This document shows, one piece after another, positions 42,028 to 51,417 of a stretch of DNA of 64,000 nucleotides. The position numbers and the translations under genes were made by a program. The stretch is from Clostridium sp. M62/1 (GTDB lineage: Bacteria > Bacillota > Clostridia > Lachnospirales > Lachnospiraceae): assembly GCF_020736365.1 (NCBI RefSeq), contig NZ_CP085988.1, forward strand, positions 3,292,001 through 3,356,000, in the 5' to 3' direction. The notes beneath the pieces are model-generated. The model was not told the DNA's origin and ran no database searches. It saw nothing but the letters and a program-made list of their open reading frames with translations. Each line of letters begins with the position of its first letter. The first letter of the stretch is position 1.

Positions 42028-43323
42028 ATGGAACAGTATACAAATGATTTAAACGAGCTGATGGAGCTCCTGCGTGCAGGAGTCTCCCCGCTTCATACGA
42101 TCCGCTACTCCATGGAGCTTCTTGAGAGCCGCGGATTTACAGAACTTAAGCTGGACGAGCCGTGGTCCATCGAGGCCGGAAAGGGCTATTTCGTCAACGC
42201 CTTTGACACAACCCTTGTAGGCTTTACTGTGGGAGAGGATGCAGAAAACCACCCGAAATTCCGCATCGCCTCCTCCCATACGGACTGGCCCTGCCTGATG
42301 GTCAAGCCGTCTCCCGAGATCGCTTCTGAGGGCTACGCAAAGCTCAATGTAGCCGTATACGGAGGCCCTATTTTAAGTACATGGATGGATCGCCCCCTCT
42401 CCATGGCCGGAAAGGTCTGCACTGTGTCCGACGATCCGTTCAGCCCCAACGTGCATCTCGTAGATTTTAAGCGCCCCCTTTTAACGGTTCCGAACCTGGC
42501 TATCCATTTTAACCGGGAGGTGAACAGCGGCGTTGCCTTGAATCCGCAGATCGACATGCAGCCGATTATCGCCATGCTGGATGAAAGTCTGAACAGAGAC
42601 GACTTCTTCCTGGAGCTGGTGGCCGGAGAATTAAAGGTGAAGAAGGAGGATATCTTAGACTACGAATTCTACATTTACAACTGCGACGAGCCTCAGGTTC
42701 TCGGCATAAACAATGAATTTTTATCCTCCCCGCGCCTGGACAACCTGACAAGTGTCCACGCCTGCCTGAGCGGCCTTATAAACAGCAGCAGAAAGAGCGG
42801 AATCAGCGTTGCAGCTCTCTATGACAATGAGGAGATCGGAAGCAGCACGAAGCAGGGCGCTGCCTCTCCTCTGACAGACAGGATTCTGGAAAAAATTTAC
42901 TTAAGCCTTGGCTACAGCAGAAGTGAATTTTTAGACTCCCTGTTCGGAGGCTTCCTCCTCTCCCTGGATGTGGCTCACGCTTACCACCCCAACAAGGGGG
43001 AGAAATACGATCCTAAGGATCGGGTTCCTTTAAACGGCGGCGTGGGGCTGAAGCTGGCAGTCAGCCAGGCTTACGCCACCGACGCCTCCCACGTCAGCGT
43101 CATCGAGGGAATCTGCCGCAGGAACCACATTCCTTACCGCAAGTTCTCCAACCGGTCTGACATCAAGGGCGGCTCCACCCTCGGAAGCATCTCCTCCTGC
43201 CTGCTCACCATGCCGGCAGTGGACGCAGGTGTGGCAATCCTTGCCATGCACTCTGCCCGCGAGATGATGGGGGTAAAGGATCAGTGGGCTCTGGCTGAGC
43301 TGGCCCGCTGCCTGTTGGCTTAA
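42028..43323 (+). CDS. M18 family aminopeptidase
   Basis: The 431-residue enzyme matches M18 (aspartyl aminopeptidase type): IASSHTDWPCLMVKP with the first metal His, a central region with FLSSPRLDNLTSVHACL (Asp ligand), YDNEEIGSSTKQGA (catalytic and ligand Glu residues) and LDVAHAYHPN. It removes N-terminal residues, often Asp or Glu, from peptides in the cytosol. The context of the opp importer and the M14 peptidase fits peptide use. AGGAGG lies before the ATG. It ends at a strong hairpin convergent with nagZ. Confidence 0.93.
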   Translation: MEQYTNDLNELMELLRAGVSPLHTIRYSMELLESRGFTELKLDEPWSIEAGKGYFVNAFDTTLVGFTVGEDAENHPKFRIASSHTDWPCLMVKPSPEIASEGYAKLNVAVYGGPILSTWMDRPLSMAGKVCTVSDDPFSPNVHLVDFKRPLLTVPNLAIHFNREVNSGVALNPQIDMQPIIAMLDESLNRDDFFLELVAGELKVKKEDILDYEFYIYNCDEPQVLGINNEFLSSPRLDNLTSVHACLSGLINSSRKSGISVAALYDNEEIGSSTKQGAASPLTDRILEKIYLSLGYSRSEFLDSLFGGFLLSLDVAHAYHPNKGEKYDPKDRVPLNGGVGLKLAVSQAYATDASHVSVIEGICRRNHIPYRKFSNRSDIKGGSTLGSISSCLLTMPAVDAGVAILAMHSAREMMGVKDQWALAELARCLLA

Positions 43324-43398
43324 TCCGGACATCCTGCCGGAAAAACGGCAGTTAAAGATCAGGTCACAGGGAATACACCTGGAAAACATCTTAATTCA

Positions 43399-43450
43399 GA
43401 GCGAAAAAGGAGGCAGGGCTGCCTGGGCTGCTCTGTCTCCTTTTTCGCTC
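43399..43450. terminator. Bidirectional intrinsic terminator
   Basis: GAGCGAAAAAGGAG (43399-43412) pairs perfectly with its complement at 43437-43450. It lies between the convergent aminopeptidase and NagZ-like genes. The rest of 43324-43598 is T/C-rich low-complexity DNA. Confidence 0.85.
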
Positions 43451-43598
43451 ATTGTCAGTATTTTCTCTTCTGTGTTCTCTTCTTTTATTTCCTCTTCTTT
43501 TATTTATTTCCTCTTTTTTTATTTACTTCCCCTTCTTTTATTTTTCCTTCTGTATCTTTTTTCTGACCTGAAGCCGCAAGACGCCTTTCTGTGCTGTC

Positions 43599-45116
43599 TC
43601 ACTCCTGGTTTTCTGACGCGCCAAGCTGCTTTTCTGCCTTCAGAGTGAGGATCCTTAAAACCGACTCCTCGATCCGATCCTCGCCAATGGTTCCCGCCTC
43701 CACAGCTTCCTCCACTCCCTGACAGGCAGCTTTGAAATCCTCCGGCATAAGGATCATATCCACTCCTGCCTCCAGCGCCTTTACTGCCGCATCGCCGCTG
43801 CTGCAGGACTCGGTAATGGCTCCCATATTCATTGCATCCGTGATAATGATCCCGTCAAATTTCAGGGTATCTCTCAGCACCTCTGTCACAAGAGTTTTGG
43901 AAAACACGGCCGGGCGGTCATCCCCCACGGCTTCCGGATCACTGATATGCCCCACCATGACGAAGTCGGCGCCTGCCTCAATCCCTGTGTAAAATGGAAT
44001 CAGCTCATTTTCCAAAAGCTCATCCACCGTCCTGTGGATCACTGCTGCTCCCTCATGGCTGTCCTCTGCCGTGCCGCCATGACCCGGAAAATGCTTGAGA
44101 ACCGGGCTGATTCCATGTTTTTTCAGACCCTCCGTCTCCCGCACCACCATGTTGGCCACGGTCTTTGCGTCACTTCCGAAAGAACGCCTTTTTACCACCG
44201 TATTGTCGGGGTTTGTCAGCACATCGGCCACCGGGGCAAAATCCATGTTAAATCCAAGCTCTGCCAGGTAAGCGCCTATGGCGTCCCCCACCTCGTAGGC
44301 CTTCTCCGAATCACCCTGAGCTCCAATATCGCTCATATCCGGAAAAGCGTCAAGGGCAAAGCCCTCCCTGCCGCTGATGCGGGCGACCTGTCCTCCCTCC
44401 TCATCAACAGCCAGCAGCATGGGAAGCCCTGTCCGCTCTTTCGCGTACTGGTTCGTGCGTGTCAGCATGTCCTTTGTCTGGGCTTCATCCCGGAGGTTCT
44501 GGCTGAAATAGACAATGCCGCCTACCGGATACTGTTCAATGGCAGCCTTCGTGGCCTCTCCGGCAGCATACACCTCGTCATATCCGGTGAGAGCCTCAGG
44601 AGTTACCATAAAAAGCTGCAGTATTTTTTCCTCCAGGGTCATAGAATCCAAAATCTCTTCTGCCTTCTTTTCCGCCTCAGAGCGGCCCTCCGCCTGTGCG
44701 CCTTCTCCTGACTGCCCAGTCTCCTCTCCCGGGGCCTTTTCACCGGACTCTGCCGCCGTATGAGCTTCTGAAGCCTTTCCGCCAAGCCCCGTCCCTGTGT
44801 CATCCCCCGGAATCCGTTCCGGACGGATCGCTCCGGCTTCCTCTCTGCCAGCCTCAGCTCTTCGTTTTCCTGCAAAGCAGAATACTCCGGCCAATGCCGC
44901 AGCACAGAGGAGAGCAATAAGAATAACCGCAGCTATCCTGCCCTTGTTTCTCCCTCTCCTGCGGCGCCTCCGGCTTCTCCTGTCTCTGGAGCGGGGCTTC
45001 TCTTCCCTTTCCCTCTGTCCTGTCCTATCCTGCGCAGCGGGGATTTCCCTCTTTGCGTCCCCTCGTCTCCTTATGATCTCCAGTCCCTCTGTTCTGTCCA
45101 AACTGTCCTTGTCCAT
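43599..45116 (-). CDS. nagZ: Membrane-anchored NagZ-like glycoside hydrolase family 3 enzyme
   Basis: The 505-residue protein has a basic cytosolic N-terminus (SRDRRSRRRRRRGRNKGR), one membrane segment (IAAVILIALLCAAALAGVFC), a Gly/Glu-rich linker and a GH3 domain from about residue 150. The domain includes LLAVDEEGGQVAR, GFNMDFAPVADVL, the KHFPGHGGTAEDSHEGAA signature with the catalytic His, and IITDAMNMGAI with the nucleophile Asp. NagZ releases N-acetylglucosamine from cell-wall fragments. Anchoring would place it outside the membrane. Its ATG overlaps the upstream stop as TAATG. Confidence 0.92.
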   Translation of the reverse strand: MDKDSLDRTEGLEIIRRRGDAKREIPAAQDRTGQREREEKPRSRDRRSRRRRRRGRNKGRIAAVILIALLCAAALAGVFCFAGKRRAEAGREEAGAIRPERIPGDDTGTGLGGKASEAHTAAESGEKAPGEETGQSGEGAQAEGRSEAEKKAEEILDSMTLEEKILQLFMVTPEALTGYDEVYAAGEATKAAIEQYPVGGIVYFSQNLRDEAQTKDMLTRTNQYAKERTGLPMLLAVDEEGGQVARISGREGFALDAFPDMSDIGAQGDSEKAYEVGDAIGAYLAELGFNMDFAPVADVLTNPDNTVVKRRSFGSDAKTVANMVVRETEGLKKHGISPVLKHFPGHGGTAEDSHEGAAVIHRTVDELLENELIPFYTGIEAGADFVMVGHISDPEAVGDDRPAVFSKTLVTEVLRDTLKFDGIIITDAMNMGAITESCSSGDAAVKALEAGVDMILMPEDFKAACQGVEEAVEAGTIGEDRIEESVLRILTLKAEKQLGASENQE

Positions 45117-46114
45117 TATCTGTCTCCCGGCGTTTCAAAAGCGCCTGCATGCTTTTTGTATATCTCAAAGAAGTCAGCGCTGACAGCGTGAGGCTCTCCG
45201 CTGAGACTTACGCCTTCCCAGATCTTCTCCGAATCCTTCAGGGCAATGCCCTCCTTGAAGCTGCCGTAGATGTCCTGGAAGGCCTTTTCCCGTCTGGCCT
45301 CATAGATCTGTTCCTTTCTCTCAGCCGTGGCTTCCTCATCATAGTCATTGTCACAGCGGATGACGCAGTACTGTCCGTTATCCTCCACTACCTCACTCAC
45401 CTGTCCCGTTTCCAGACCAAAGGCAGCGTACTCAAAATCCTCACTCTCCTCGGCTCTTCCCAGCTTTCTCTCAGAGACTGTAAGTCCCTCGGCAGAGGCG
45501 GCCTTTTCAAGAGAAGAGCCCTCTGAAATGCCGGCCAGAATCCGCTCAGCGGTCTCCTGATCCTCAGCCCTTGCCTCAGTAATGTCGATCACCTTCGCCT
45601 CACTGTCACTGACTTCCATATCCATTCCTTCTGTCAGCTCGCCCACCAGTTTATTGGCCAGACAGTAATCGTGGAACACGGTCTCGGCGGTCTCCTCATC
45701 CACTCCCATATAGGCGATATCCTCCGGTGTCAGCGCAGCCACATACTCGGCCGCAGCCGCGTCCATGGCTGCGCTCTCCTCACTGGTCAGCTCCACTCCC
45801 CTCTCCTCTGCGAGCAGGGTCATGGTTTTCATCTCGTCCATGAAGCTCTTTATCTGATCCTTTGTATACTGCTCAAAGGTCTGACCAGAATCATCCACCT
45901 GCACGCTCCAGATCTGATCCGTGCAGATTTCCTCGTACGTATTTTTCTGGGACATTGCCACGATCATGATCTCCGGAAGGTCATACCCCTGCTCGCTGGT
46001 GATCCCGGCCAGCATGGATTCTGCCTTCTGACAGCCGGTCAGAAGCACAGCGCCCAAAAGCGCAGCTGCCGTCAGTCTGGCCCCACAGGCCCTCCTTCTG
46101 TTTTTACTCTCCAT
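45116..46114 (-). CDS. PrsA/SurA-like foldase lipoprotein
   Basis: The 332-residue protein has a lipoprotein signal (LTAAALLGAVLLTGC) and the helical N-terminal domain of PrsA/SurA-like chaperones. A parvulin-like domain follows at about 170-270 with DQETAERILAGISEGSSLEK and FGLETGQVSEVVEDNGQYCV. It should help fold exported proteins at the outer face of the membrane. Parvulin active-site residues cannot be confirmed by eye. AGGAGAG precedes the ATG. It is translationally coupled to nagZ. Confidence 0.85.
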   Translation of the reverse strand: MESKNRRRACGARLTAAALLGAVLLTGCQKAESMLAGITSEQGYDLPEIMIVAMSQKNTYEEICTDQIWSVQVDDSGQTFEQYTKDQIKSFMDEMKTMTLLAEERGVELTSEESAAMDAAAAEYVAALTPEDIAYMGVDEETAETVFHDYCLANKLVGELTEGMDMEVSDSEAKVIDITEARAEDQETAERILAGISEGSSLEKAASAEGLTVSERKLGRAEESEDFEYAAFGLETGQVSEVVEDNGQYCVIRCDNDYDEEATAERKEQIYEARREKAFQDIYGSFKEGIALKDSEKIWEGVSLSGEPHAVSADFFEIYKKHAGAFETPGDR

Positions 46115-46159
46115 TCCATCTCTCCTTCTGTTCTTCTCCCTACGGCGGGACTGCCCCTG

Positions 46160-46948
46160 TTAAAGGAGGCGTTTTAAAATTTTCAGAACACCGTCGTTCA
46201 CATTGGTATCTGCCTGAAATCTGGCAGCCTCCTTGACCTCTTTTCTGGCGTTGCCCACGGCAAAGCTGTAGTAGGCCCGGTTCAGCATCTCAATATCGTT
46301 CAGCTGATCTCCAAATACCATGGTCTCCTCCGGCAGAATGCCCAGGCTCTCCTGAAGTGTTTTCACTGCCTCCCCCTTGTTGACGCCCGTGTGCATGCAG
46401 TCCATCCACATGTCTCCGGAGATAGTGATTTTCATTCTGCTGCCGTATTTATCAAAGAAAAATCCCGCTTCTTTCTGAATATCGGACTTTTTATAAGCAG
46501 CTACCTTGATGATCACATCGTCCACCTTTGTCACATCGTCTACCGGAACCACATCGAAGTGGTAGCCGTTTTTCACCCAGTCCGTAAACGCCTGATCCTT
46601 CGTTTCCATGTATGCGTGCTTTGCACCGCTCACCACCATGTCCATCACAGGGTTCTTTCTTATATCCTCAATCAGCTCTGCCGCTGCAGCCTGATCCATA
46701 GGGTAGAGAAACAGGTTTCTGCCCAGGCATCCCAGATAGGCCCCGTTCTCCGCCACATAGAAAATCTCCTTCCCTATAGGCGCAAAAGTATACTCGATGC
46801 TGGCCACCTGCCTGCCGCTGGCAGCCGCAAAGTGGATTTTCTTCTCCTTTTTCAGCCTCATAATCACATCAAACAGCTCTGTGTTTAACTGGTTTTCCCC
46901 ATCACGCACCAGAGTTCCGTCAATGTCTGACACAATCAGTTTAATCAT
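46160..46948 (-). CDS. Cof-type HAD-IIB family phosphatase
   Basis: The 262-residue protein starts LIVSDIDGTLVRDGENQLN (HAD motif I, Asp nucleophile), has AAASGRQ (motif II) and NKGEAVKTLQESLGI with MVFGDQLNDIEML (motifs III and IV), and a C2-type cap in between. It is a cytosolic sugar-phosphate or nucleotide phosphatase of unknown substrate. Its ATG overlaps the maf stop by four bases (ATGA), so the two genes are coupled. Confidence 0.9.
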   Translation of the reverse strand: MIKLIVSDIDGTLVRDGENQLNTELFDVIMRLKKEKKIHFAAASGRQVASIEYTFAPIGKEIFYVAENGAYLGCLGRNLFLYPMDQAAAAELIEDIRKNPVMDMVVSGAKHAYMETKDQAFTDWVKNGYHFDVVPVDDVTKVDDVIIKVAAYKKSDIQKEAGFFFDKYGSRMKITISGDMWMDCMHTGVNKGEAVKTLQESLGILPEETMVFGDQLNDIEMLNRAYYSFAVGNARKEVKEAARFQADTNVNDGVLKILKRLL

Positions 46949-47649
46949 AGCCTCTCCTCCGAAATCCTTTTAAGTTCCTGATACGTCCTGCTGGCCGGAA
47001 GGCCCATCACATTATAATAGTCTCCGTGAATCTCCCTGATAAATTTTGCAAAACTGCCCTGTATTCCATATCCGCCGGCCTTGTCTTCCCACTCATGCCG
47101 CGGCTTTCCGGGATTCTCTTCGGACTCGCCATCGTCCTCTGAACCATGAAAGGCGATATAGTCCTCTATCTCCTCCTCTGTCATGGGCCAGACTGAAACC
47201 TCCGTCTTTTCCGCAAAGGTGATTTTCCTATCCCCCCGGATCAGGGTGACGCCTGTATAGACCTGGTGGACGTTTCCGGACAGGAGGCGAATCATCTCCC
47301 TCGCTTCCTCCTCATTCCCGGGCTTTCCCAGGATCTTTCCTCCGGCAGCCACGACCGTATCTGAGCCAATGACAATGAAACTGCCGTTTTCCCTGTCTTT
47401 TCTGCACATGTTATAGACATGCTCTGCCTTCTGGGCTGACAGCTCCATCACCACCTCATCAGGTCTTTCCGATGTCACCTGTTCTTCAAGATTTCCCGGC
47501 ATCACAGTGGGCTCTATGCCGATCTGATTTAAAATCTCCCTTCGCCTGGGCGAGGCGGAGGCCAGGATCACCGGATACGGCAGTTTTTTTCCCTGTCTGC
47601 TTTCTGTACTTTCCGCATATTCTGTATGCTTTATTCCTGTATGCTTCAT
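46945..47649 (-). CDS. maf: Maf family nucleotide pyrophosphatase with insertion
   Basis: The 234-residue protein has the Maf motifs ILASASPRRREIL, AQKAEHV, IGSDTVVAAGGKILGKPG and DKAGGYGIQGSFAKFI. Maf hydrolyses modified or canonical NTPs to limit misincorporation. Compared with typical Maf an extra acidic block (about 20 residues, GSEDDGESEENPGKPRHEWE) lies before the KAGGYGIQG motif. The start at 47649 is uncertain; GTG at 47682 is an alternative. The longer frame from 47793 is excluded because it runs through a terminator and the promoter. The N-terminus carries a five-residue repeat from 15-bp tandem units. Confidence 0.85.
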   Translation of the reverse strand: MKHTGIKHTEYAESTESRQGKKLPYPVILASASPRRREILNQIGIEPTVMPGNLEEQVTSERPDEVVMELSAQKAEHVYNMCRKDRENGSFIVIGSDTVVAAGGKILGKPGNEEEAREMIRLLSGNVHQVYTGVTLIRGDRKITFAEKTEVSVWPMTEEEIEDYIAFHGSEDDGESEENPGKPRHEWEDKAGGYGIQGSFAKFIREIHGDYYNVMGLPASRTYQELKRISEERL

Positions 47650-47720
47650 CTTCGTATGCTTCTCTTTCCTCAGGTGCTTCACACTCCCGGTCCGCTGCTG
47701 CTCACAGGGAGTATACTTAT

Positions 47721-47749
47721 ATAATAGTATCCCCTCTTTTATACCACAA
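47721..47749 (-). promoter_or_regulatory. maf operon promoter
   Basis: Minus-strand TTGTGG (47749-47744) and TATTAT (47726-47721) with a 17-bp spacer. It serves maf, the HAD phosphatase, the foldase and nagZ. Confidence 0.5.
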
Positions 47750-47776
47750 AAACGGAGGTCTGGCAAACCTCCGTTT
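47748..47776 (-). terminator. Terminator after the PHP-UvrD gene
   Basis: AAACGGAGG (47750-47758) pairs with CCTCCGTTT (47768-47776), and the minus strand runs into T5. It also excludes the longest maf reading frame. Confidence 0.82.
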
Positions 47777-47818
47777 AAACGGCGTGCTCCCAAGGCCCGC
47801 CTTTTCTCTCTTCTTCTG

Positions 47819-50800
47819 TTACTTCATAAAATCAAACAGGCTGAGCTGCCTCGGTGCAAAGGTCTTTTTTCCGCCTGTCTCTTCCCTCACAGCCAGGCGC
47901 TCCGGAATTTCACCGAGAAATTCCGACTCTGTCCCGGAAGTTACCAGAATCAGCTCCTCTTTTGCCCGGGTCATGCCCACATAAAACAGACGCCTCTCCT
48001 CCTCCTTCTTTAACCGGTCTTCCTCAGACTCAGCCGTTATCTTGCCCGGTTCCTCTCTTTTTTTCTGCTCCGGCTCCATGGGAATGGAGTATTTTCTCAC
48101 CCCCGCTATGATAACCGCAGGAAATTCCAGGCCCTTGGCGGCGTGGAGCGTCATCAGGGAAACAGCATCTGCTGTATAGCGCTTTTCCCCGCATCTTCTC
48201 AGATCTCCGTCTGCCCCGAAGGCCAGGTTGTCCAGAAACTCCCTCATCGTCCTGTGAAACAGAGCCATCCCTGTGAGCTTTTCAAGAGGCTCATCCTCCA
48301 AAAGCCCTCTGTCCTCTCTGTAGCTTCTGATAAGCTCTGCCGGTTTCTTCTTCATCATTGGCTCGTATTTCTCCCTGAGACCGCCGTAGACACTCTCTCC
48401 CAGACGCTTTTTCATAAACGGAATCTCTCTGCTCTGCTGCTGGGCCTTTTCCGTATCTGAGCTGTCATGCAAGAGACTTCTGAAAAAGCCCGTGGCCTCC
48501 CGCACGGTCTCCGCTTCCAGAAATTCCCCTCTTCCCGTTACAATGCAGGGGATCCCCTCTTTTCTCAGGCACTCTTCTATCTCCTCTGCCTGTCTGTGGG
48601 TTCTGCACAGCACGGCAATATCGGAAAAGCTCCTGACTTTTTTCTCCTGAACCGCCTCTCTCTCCTGAGCATCCAGCATATCGATTCCGCCGATCATCCG
48701 GTTGATCTCTCTGGCGGTAAAGATCCCCTCTGAGAGCCTTCCCGCCGCCTTTGCAATCCGAATTGGAAGCCCTTCACCGGCTGCGGAGATGAGTCTTCTC
48801 TCTCCCCCCGGATTATTGGAAATCATGGCGCAGGCTCCCTCTGTGATCTGTAAGGAGGAGCGGTAGTTCTGTTCCAGGCGGACCGTGCATGTCTCAGGAA
48901 ACTCCGCTAAAAGTCTGCGAAAGCACTCTGGATCGGAGCCCCTGAACCCATAGATGGACTGATCCGGATCTCCTATCACAAACAGCTCCCTTCCCTCCTG
49001 GTTCCAGTTTCTTATGAGGCGGTACTGGATGGGACTTATATCCTGAAACTCATCCACCAGCAGATACCGGAAACGGGAGCAGAGGCCTGCCGCTGCCTCC
49101 CTGTCCTCTTCCAGAAGGCGCAGCGCCTCTATCTGCAGATCGTCAAAATCGTAAAGTCCCGCTTCTCTGAGGCGTCTCTGATACAGCTCAAAGGCTTCCT
49201 CCTGCTTTTCAGGTAAAAGGTTCTTTTCCTCTTTGCAGGCTTCCTTCCCGCAGGCTGCATCTCCTGTCTCCCACCTTCTGCATTTTTCTGCAGACACTCC
49301 CCTCAGAAATTCTGCCGGACGGATTTTCAGTTTTTTCTCCTTCAGCACATCCGAGGCCAGTTCCGTTAGCTCCAGGCTGTCCGCCAGTTCAAACTCCACT
49401 CCGGTCTGGCGCAGCATGGAATAACAGAGAGAGTGGAAGGTTCCCGTCTGTATCCGGGAAATCGTCCGGTGGCGGGGCATCTCCCGTTTAAGCCTTTCCC
49501 GAAGCTCCTCTGCCGCCCGTTTTGTAAAGGTCACTGCCGTGATCTCCGAAGGCCTGACCCGCCTTACCTCCAGAAGGCAGCGGATTCTGGCTGTCAGAGT
49601 CCCGGTCTTTCCTGTTCCAGGCCCTGCTATGACGGCCATGGAGCGGGCAGGCACCGCAGCCGCCCGCCTCTGCTCCGGGTTCAGACGCTCTAAAAACTTC
49701 TCCGGCTTGGAAAGATCCGTTCCGCTTCCGTTTTCTGCCCTGTCCCCTCCGAATTTCTCTCCTCCGTTCTCTTTTTCTCCGTTCTTTTTTTCTCCATTCT
49801 CCTCTTTTCCGTTCTTTTCTTCTCTGTCCCCTGCCTTTATGCCCCTTTCCTCTCCGGCTTCTGCATCCCTTTCTCTCTGGGGCTCCTGTTTCAGGTCTTT
49901 TGTTTTTTCCGGCCCGGCGGCAGACTCCGTGAAATCACCTGGTCCCATCATGTCAAACATGCTCATCTGTCCGTCCGTGTTCTCTATCTCGTCCGGCTCA
50001 AACAGGCGTATGGTTCCATACTCCCCGTCAAAGCCCGGAAGCCGTGTAACTCTGCCCTCCCTGAGCCGCCTGATTCCCTCTGCGATCAGGCGGCCGGAAT
50101 GTTTCTGAATATCCTCTGTGGGGATTTCCCTGAGAATAGCAAATTCCGTGCCCAGCTCTCGCACCATTTTCCCGTACTCTTCCTGCACCTTCTTTCCCGC
50201 CGCCGACCGCCCTGTGGACGCGGCAATCACCTCCGGCAGGGGAACCAGACTTTCAAAGGGTTTGACCTTCTCTGGAAGAAAGCCCTCCGGCCGGTCTGCA
50301 AGCTGCTCTACCCGGTGGGAAACGCCTGTGGTCATCCTCTTTCCGCAGACCGGGCATATCCCCTCACACTGCTCTGCCTCGGCAGGGCTTAAGCAGATAT
50401 GGCATTTTCTGTGCCCGTCAAAATGGTATTTTCCCTCCTCCGGGAAAAACTCGATGGTGCGGCAAAGTCCCTCTCCTGTCTCAATGGCCCGTTTCAGCCC
50501 CTCATAGGACAGCTCGCAGGACAGCACATTTGCCTCCCGCCCCAGCTTAGACGGAGAGTGGGCATCCGAGTTTGAGATGAGCTGGAACCGGTCCAGGGCG
50601 GAGACCCGCCAGTTCATGGGAGGATCGGAGGAGAGTCCTGTCTCCACCGCATGGATATAGGGTGTCAGCTCCCCGAAGCAGTCCTCCACCCGGTCAAAGC
50701 CGGAAAAGGCCCCGAACATGGAAAAATGGGGCGTCCAGATATGGGCCGGTATGAACATCCCTTCCGGGCAGATTTCCAGCATGATTTCCAGGAGATCATG

Positions 50801-51220
50801 GCAGGAAAGCCCCAGAATCGGCCGGCCGTCTGAGTGGATGTTTCCAATGGTTTCCAGCTTGGCCGAGAGCTTCCAGGCCTCCTCCAGTCCCGGAAGCAGG
50901 ATGAGGCTGTGAACCTTCCGGACCTTTCCGTCCTGCTTGTAGATGGAGCTGATCTCTCCAGATATCACAAAACGTGTTTCCTCCTCTCCGGACGCCAGCT
51001 CCTCCTCCCTCCTGTACGCTCTTTTCAGGCGGTAGAGTCCATCCTCAGCAGGCTCCAGCTTTTCTTTCAGCTCCTCCCTCCACGCCGGATGGGTAAAATC
51101 TCCCGTCCCCAGCAGCCTGATTCCTTTCTGCCTTGCAGAATAGTCAAGCTGTTCCGGCGTCAGATCACGGCTCGTTGCCCTTGAATACCTGGAATGGATG
51201 TGCAGATCGGCAATATACAT
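47819..51220 (-). CDS. EndoQ-like PHP nuclease fused to UvrD/Rep helicase
   Basis: The 1133-residue protein has two parts. Residues 1 to about 420 match the EndoQ/PHP family: YIADLHIHSRYSRATSRDL, LLGTGDFTHPAW, GEISSIYKQDGKVRKVHSLI, SNSDAHSPSKLGREAN and a cysteine cluster from about 273 to 292 (CHIC and CEGICPVC). A Glu/Lys/Gly-rich linker follows, then a UvrD/Rep helicase: Walker A GPGTGKTGT near 533-541, LVDEFQDISPIQ, GDPDQSIYGFRGSD, LEQNYRSS and LMTLHAAKGLEFPAVII. EndoQ cuts at deaminated bases, so coupled nicking and unwinding in DNA repair is plausible. The start follows AAAGGAG. Confidence 0.88.
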   Translation of the reverse strand: MYIADLHIHSRYSRATSRDLTPEQLDYSARQKGIRLLGTGDFTHPAWREELKEKLEPAEDGLYRLKRAYRREEELASGEEETRFVISGEISSIYKQDGKVRKVHSLILLPGLEEAWKLSAKLETIGNIHSDGRPILGLSCHDLLEIMLEICPEGMFIPAHIWTPHFSMFGAFSGFDRVEDCFGELTPYIHAVETGLSSDPPMNWRVSALDRFQLISNSDAHSPSKLGREANVLSCELSYEGLKRAIETGEGLCRTIEFFPEEGKYHFDGHRKCHICLSPAEAEQCEGICPVCGKRMTTGVSHRVEQLADRPEGFLPEKVKPFESLVPLPEVIAASTGRSAAGKKVQEEYGKMVRELGTEFAILREIPTEDIQKHSGRLIAEGIRRLREGRVTRLPGFDGEYGTIRLFEPDEIENTDGQMSMFDMMGPGDFTESAAGPEKTKDLKQEPQRERDAEAGEERGIKAGDREEKNGKEENGEKKNGEKENGGEKFGGDRAENGSGTDLSKPEKFLERLNPEQRRAAAVPARSMAVIAGPGTGKTGTLTARIRCLLEVRRVRPSEITAVTFTKRAAEELRERLKREMPRHRTISRIQTGTFHSLCYSMLRQTGVEFELADSLELTELASDVLKEKKLKIRPAEFLRGVSAEKCRRWETGDAACGKEACKEEKNLLPEKQEEAFELYQRRLREAGLYDFDDLQIEALRLLEEDREAAAGLCSRFRYLLVDEFQDISPIQYRLIRNWNQEGRELFVIGDPDQSIYGFRGSDPECFRRLLAEFPETCTVRLEQNYRSSLQITEGACAMISNNPGGERRLISAAGEGLPIRIAKAAGRLSEGIFTAREINRMIGGIDMLDAQEREAVQEKKVRSFSDIAVLCRTHRQAEEIEECLRKEGIPCIVTGRGEFLEAETVREATGFFRSLLHDSSDTEKAQQQSREIPFMKKRLGESVYGGLREKYEPMMKKKPAELIRSYREDRGLLEDEPLEKLTGMALFHRTMREFLDNLAFGADGDLRRCGEKRYTADAVSLMTLHAAKGLEFPAVIIAGVRKYSIPMEPEQKKREEPGKITAESEEDRLKKEEERRLFYVGMTRAKEELILVTSGTESEFLGEIPERLAVREETGGKKTFAPRQLSLFDFMK

Positions 51221-51417
51221 ATGGGTTCTCCTTTGCATCTTTTATCTCTTATCAGTCGTTCCTTTGCCCGCCCTGCTCCCTTATTTATCCCGGGAGCAGG
51301 TTTTCGCTCTGCTTCCATTATAATCCAGAAAGGGAAAATAGCAACCTGCCCCATGGCTTTTCCTTTTCTTCGGCTTTTCTGCCTTCTCTTATAAGCCTTT
51401 AAGCTCCACGATTTTCT

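Noticed and set aside
43450-43560. T/C-rich repeated stretch
   Set aside because: Low-complexity DNA with irregular units; no convincing regular period or gene.
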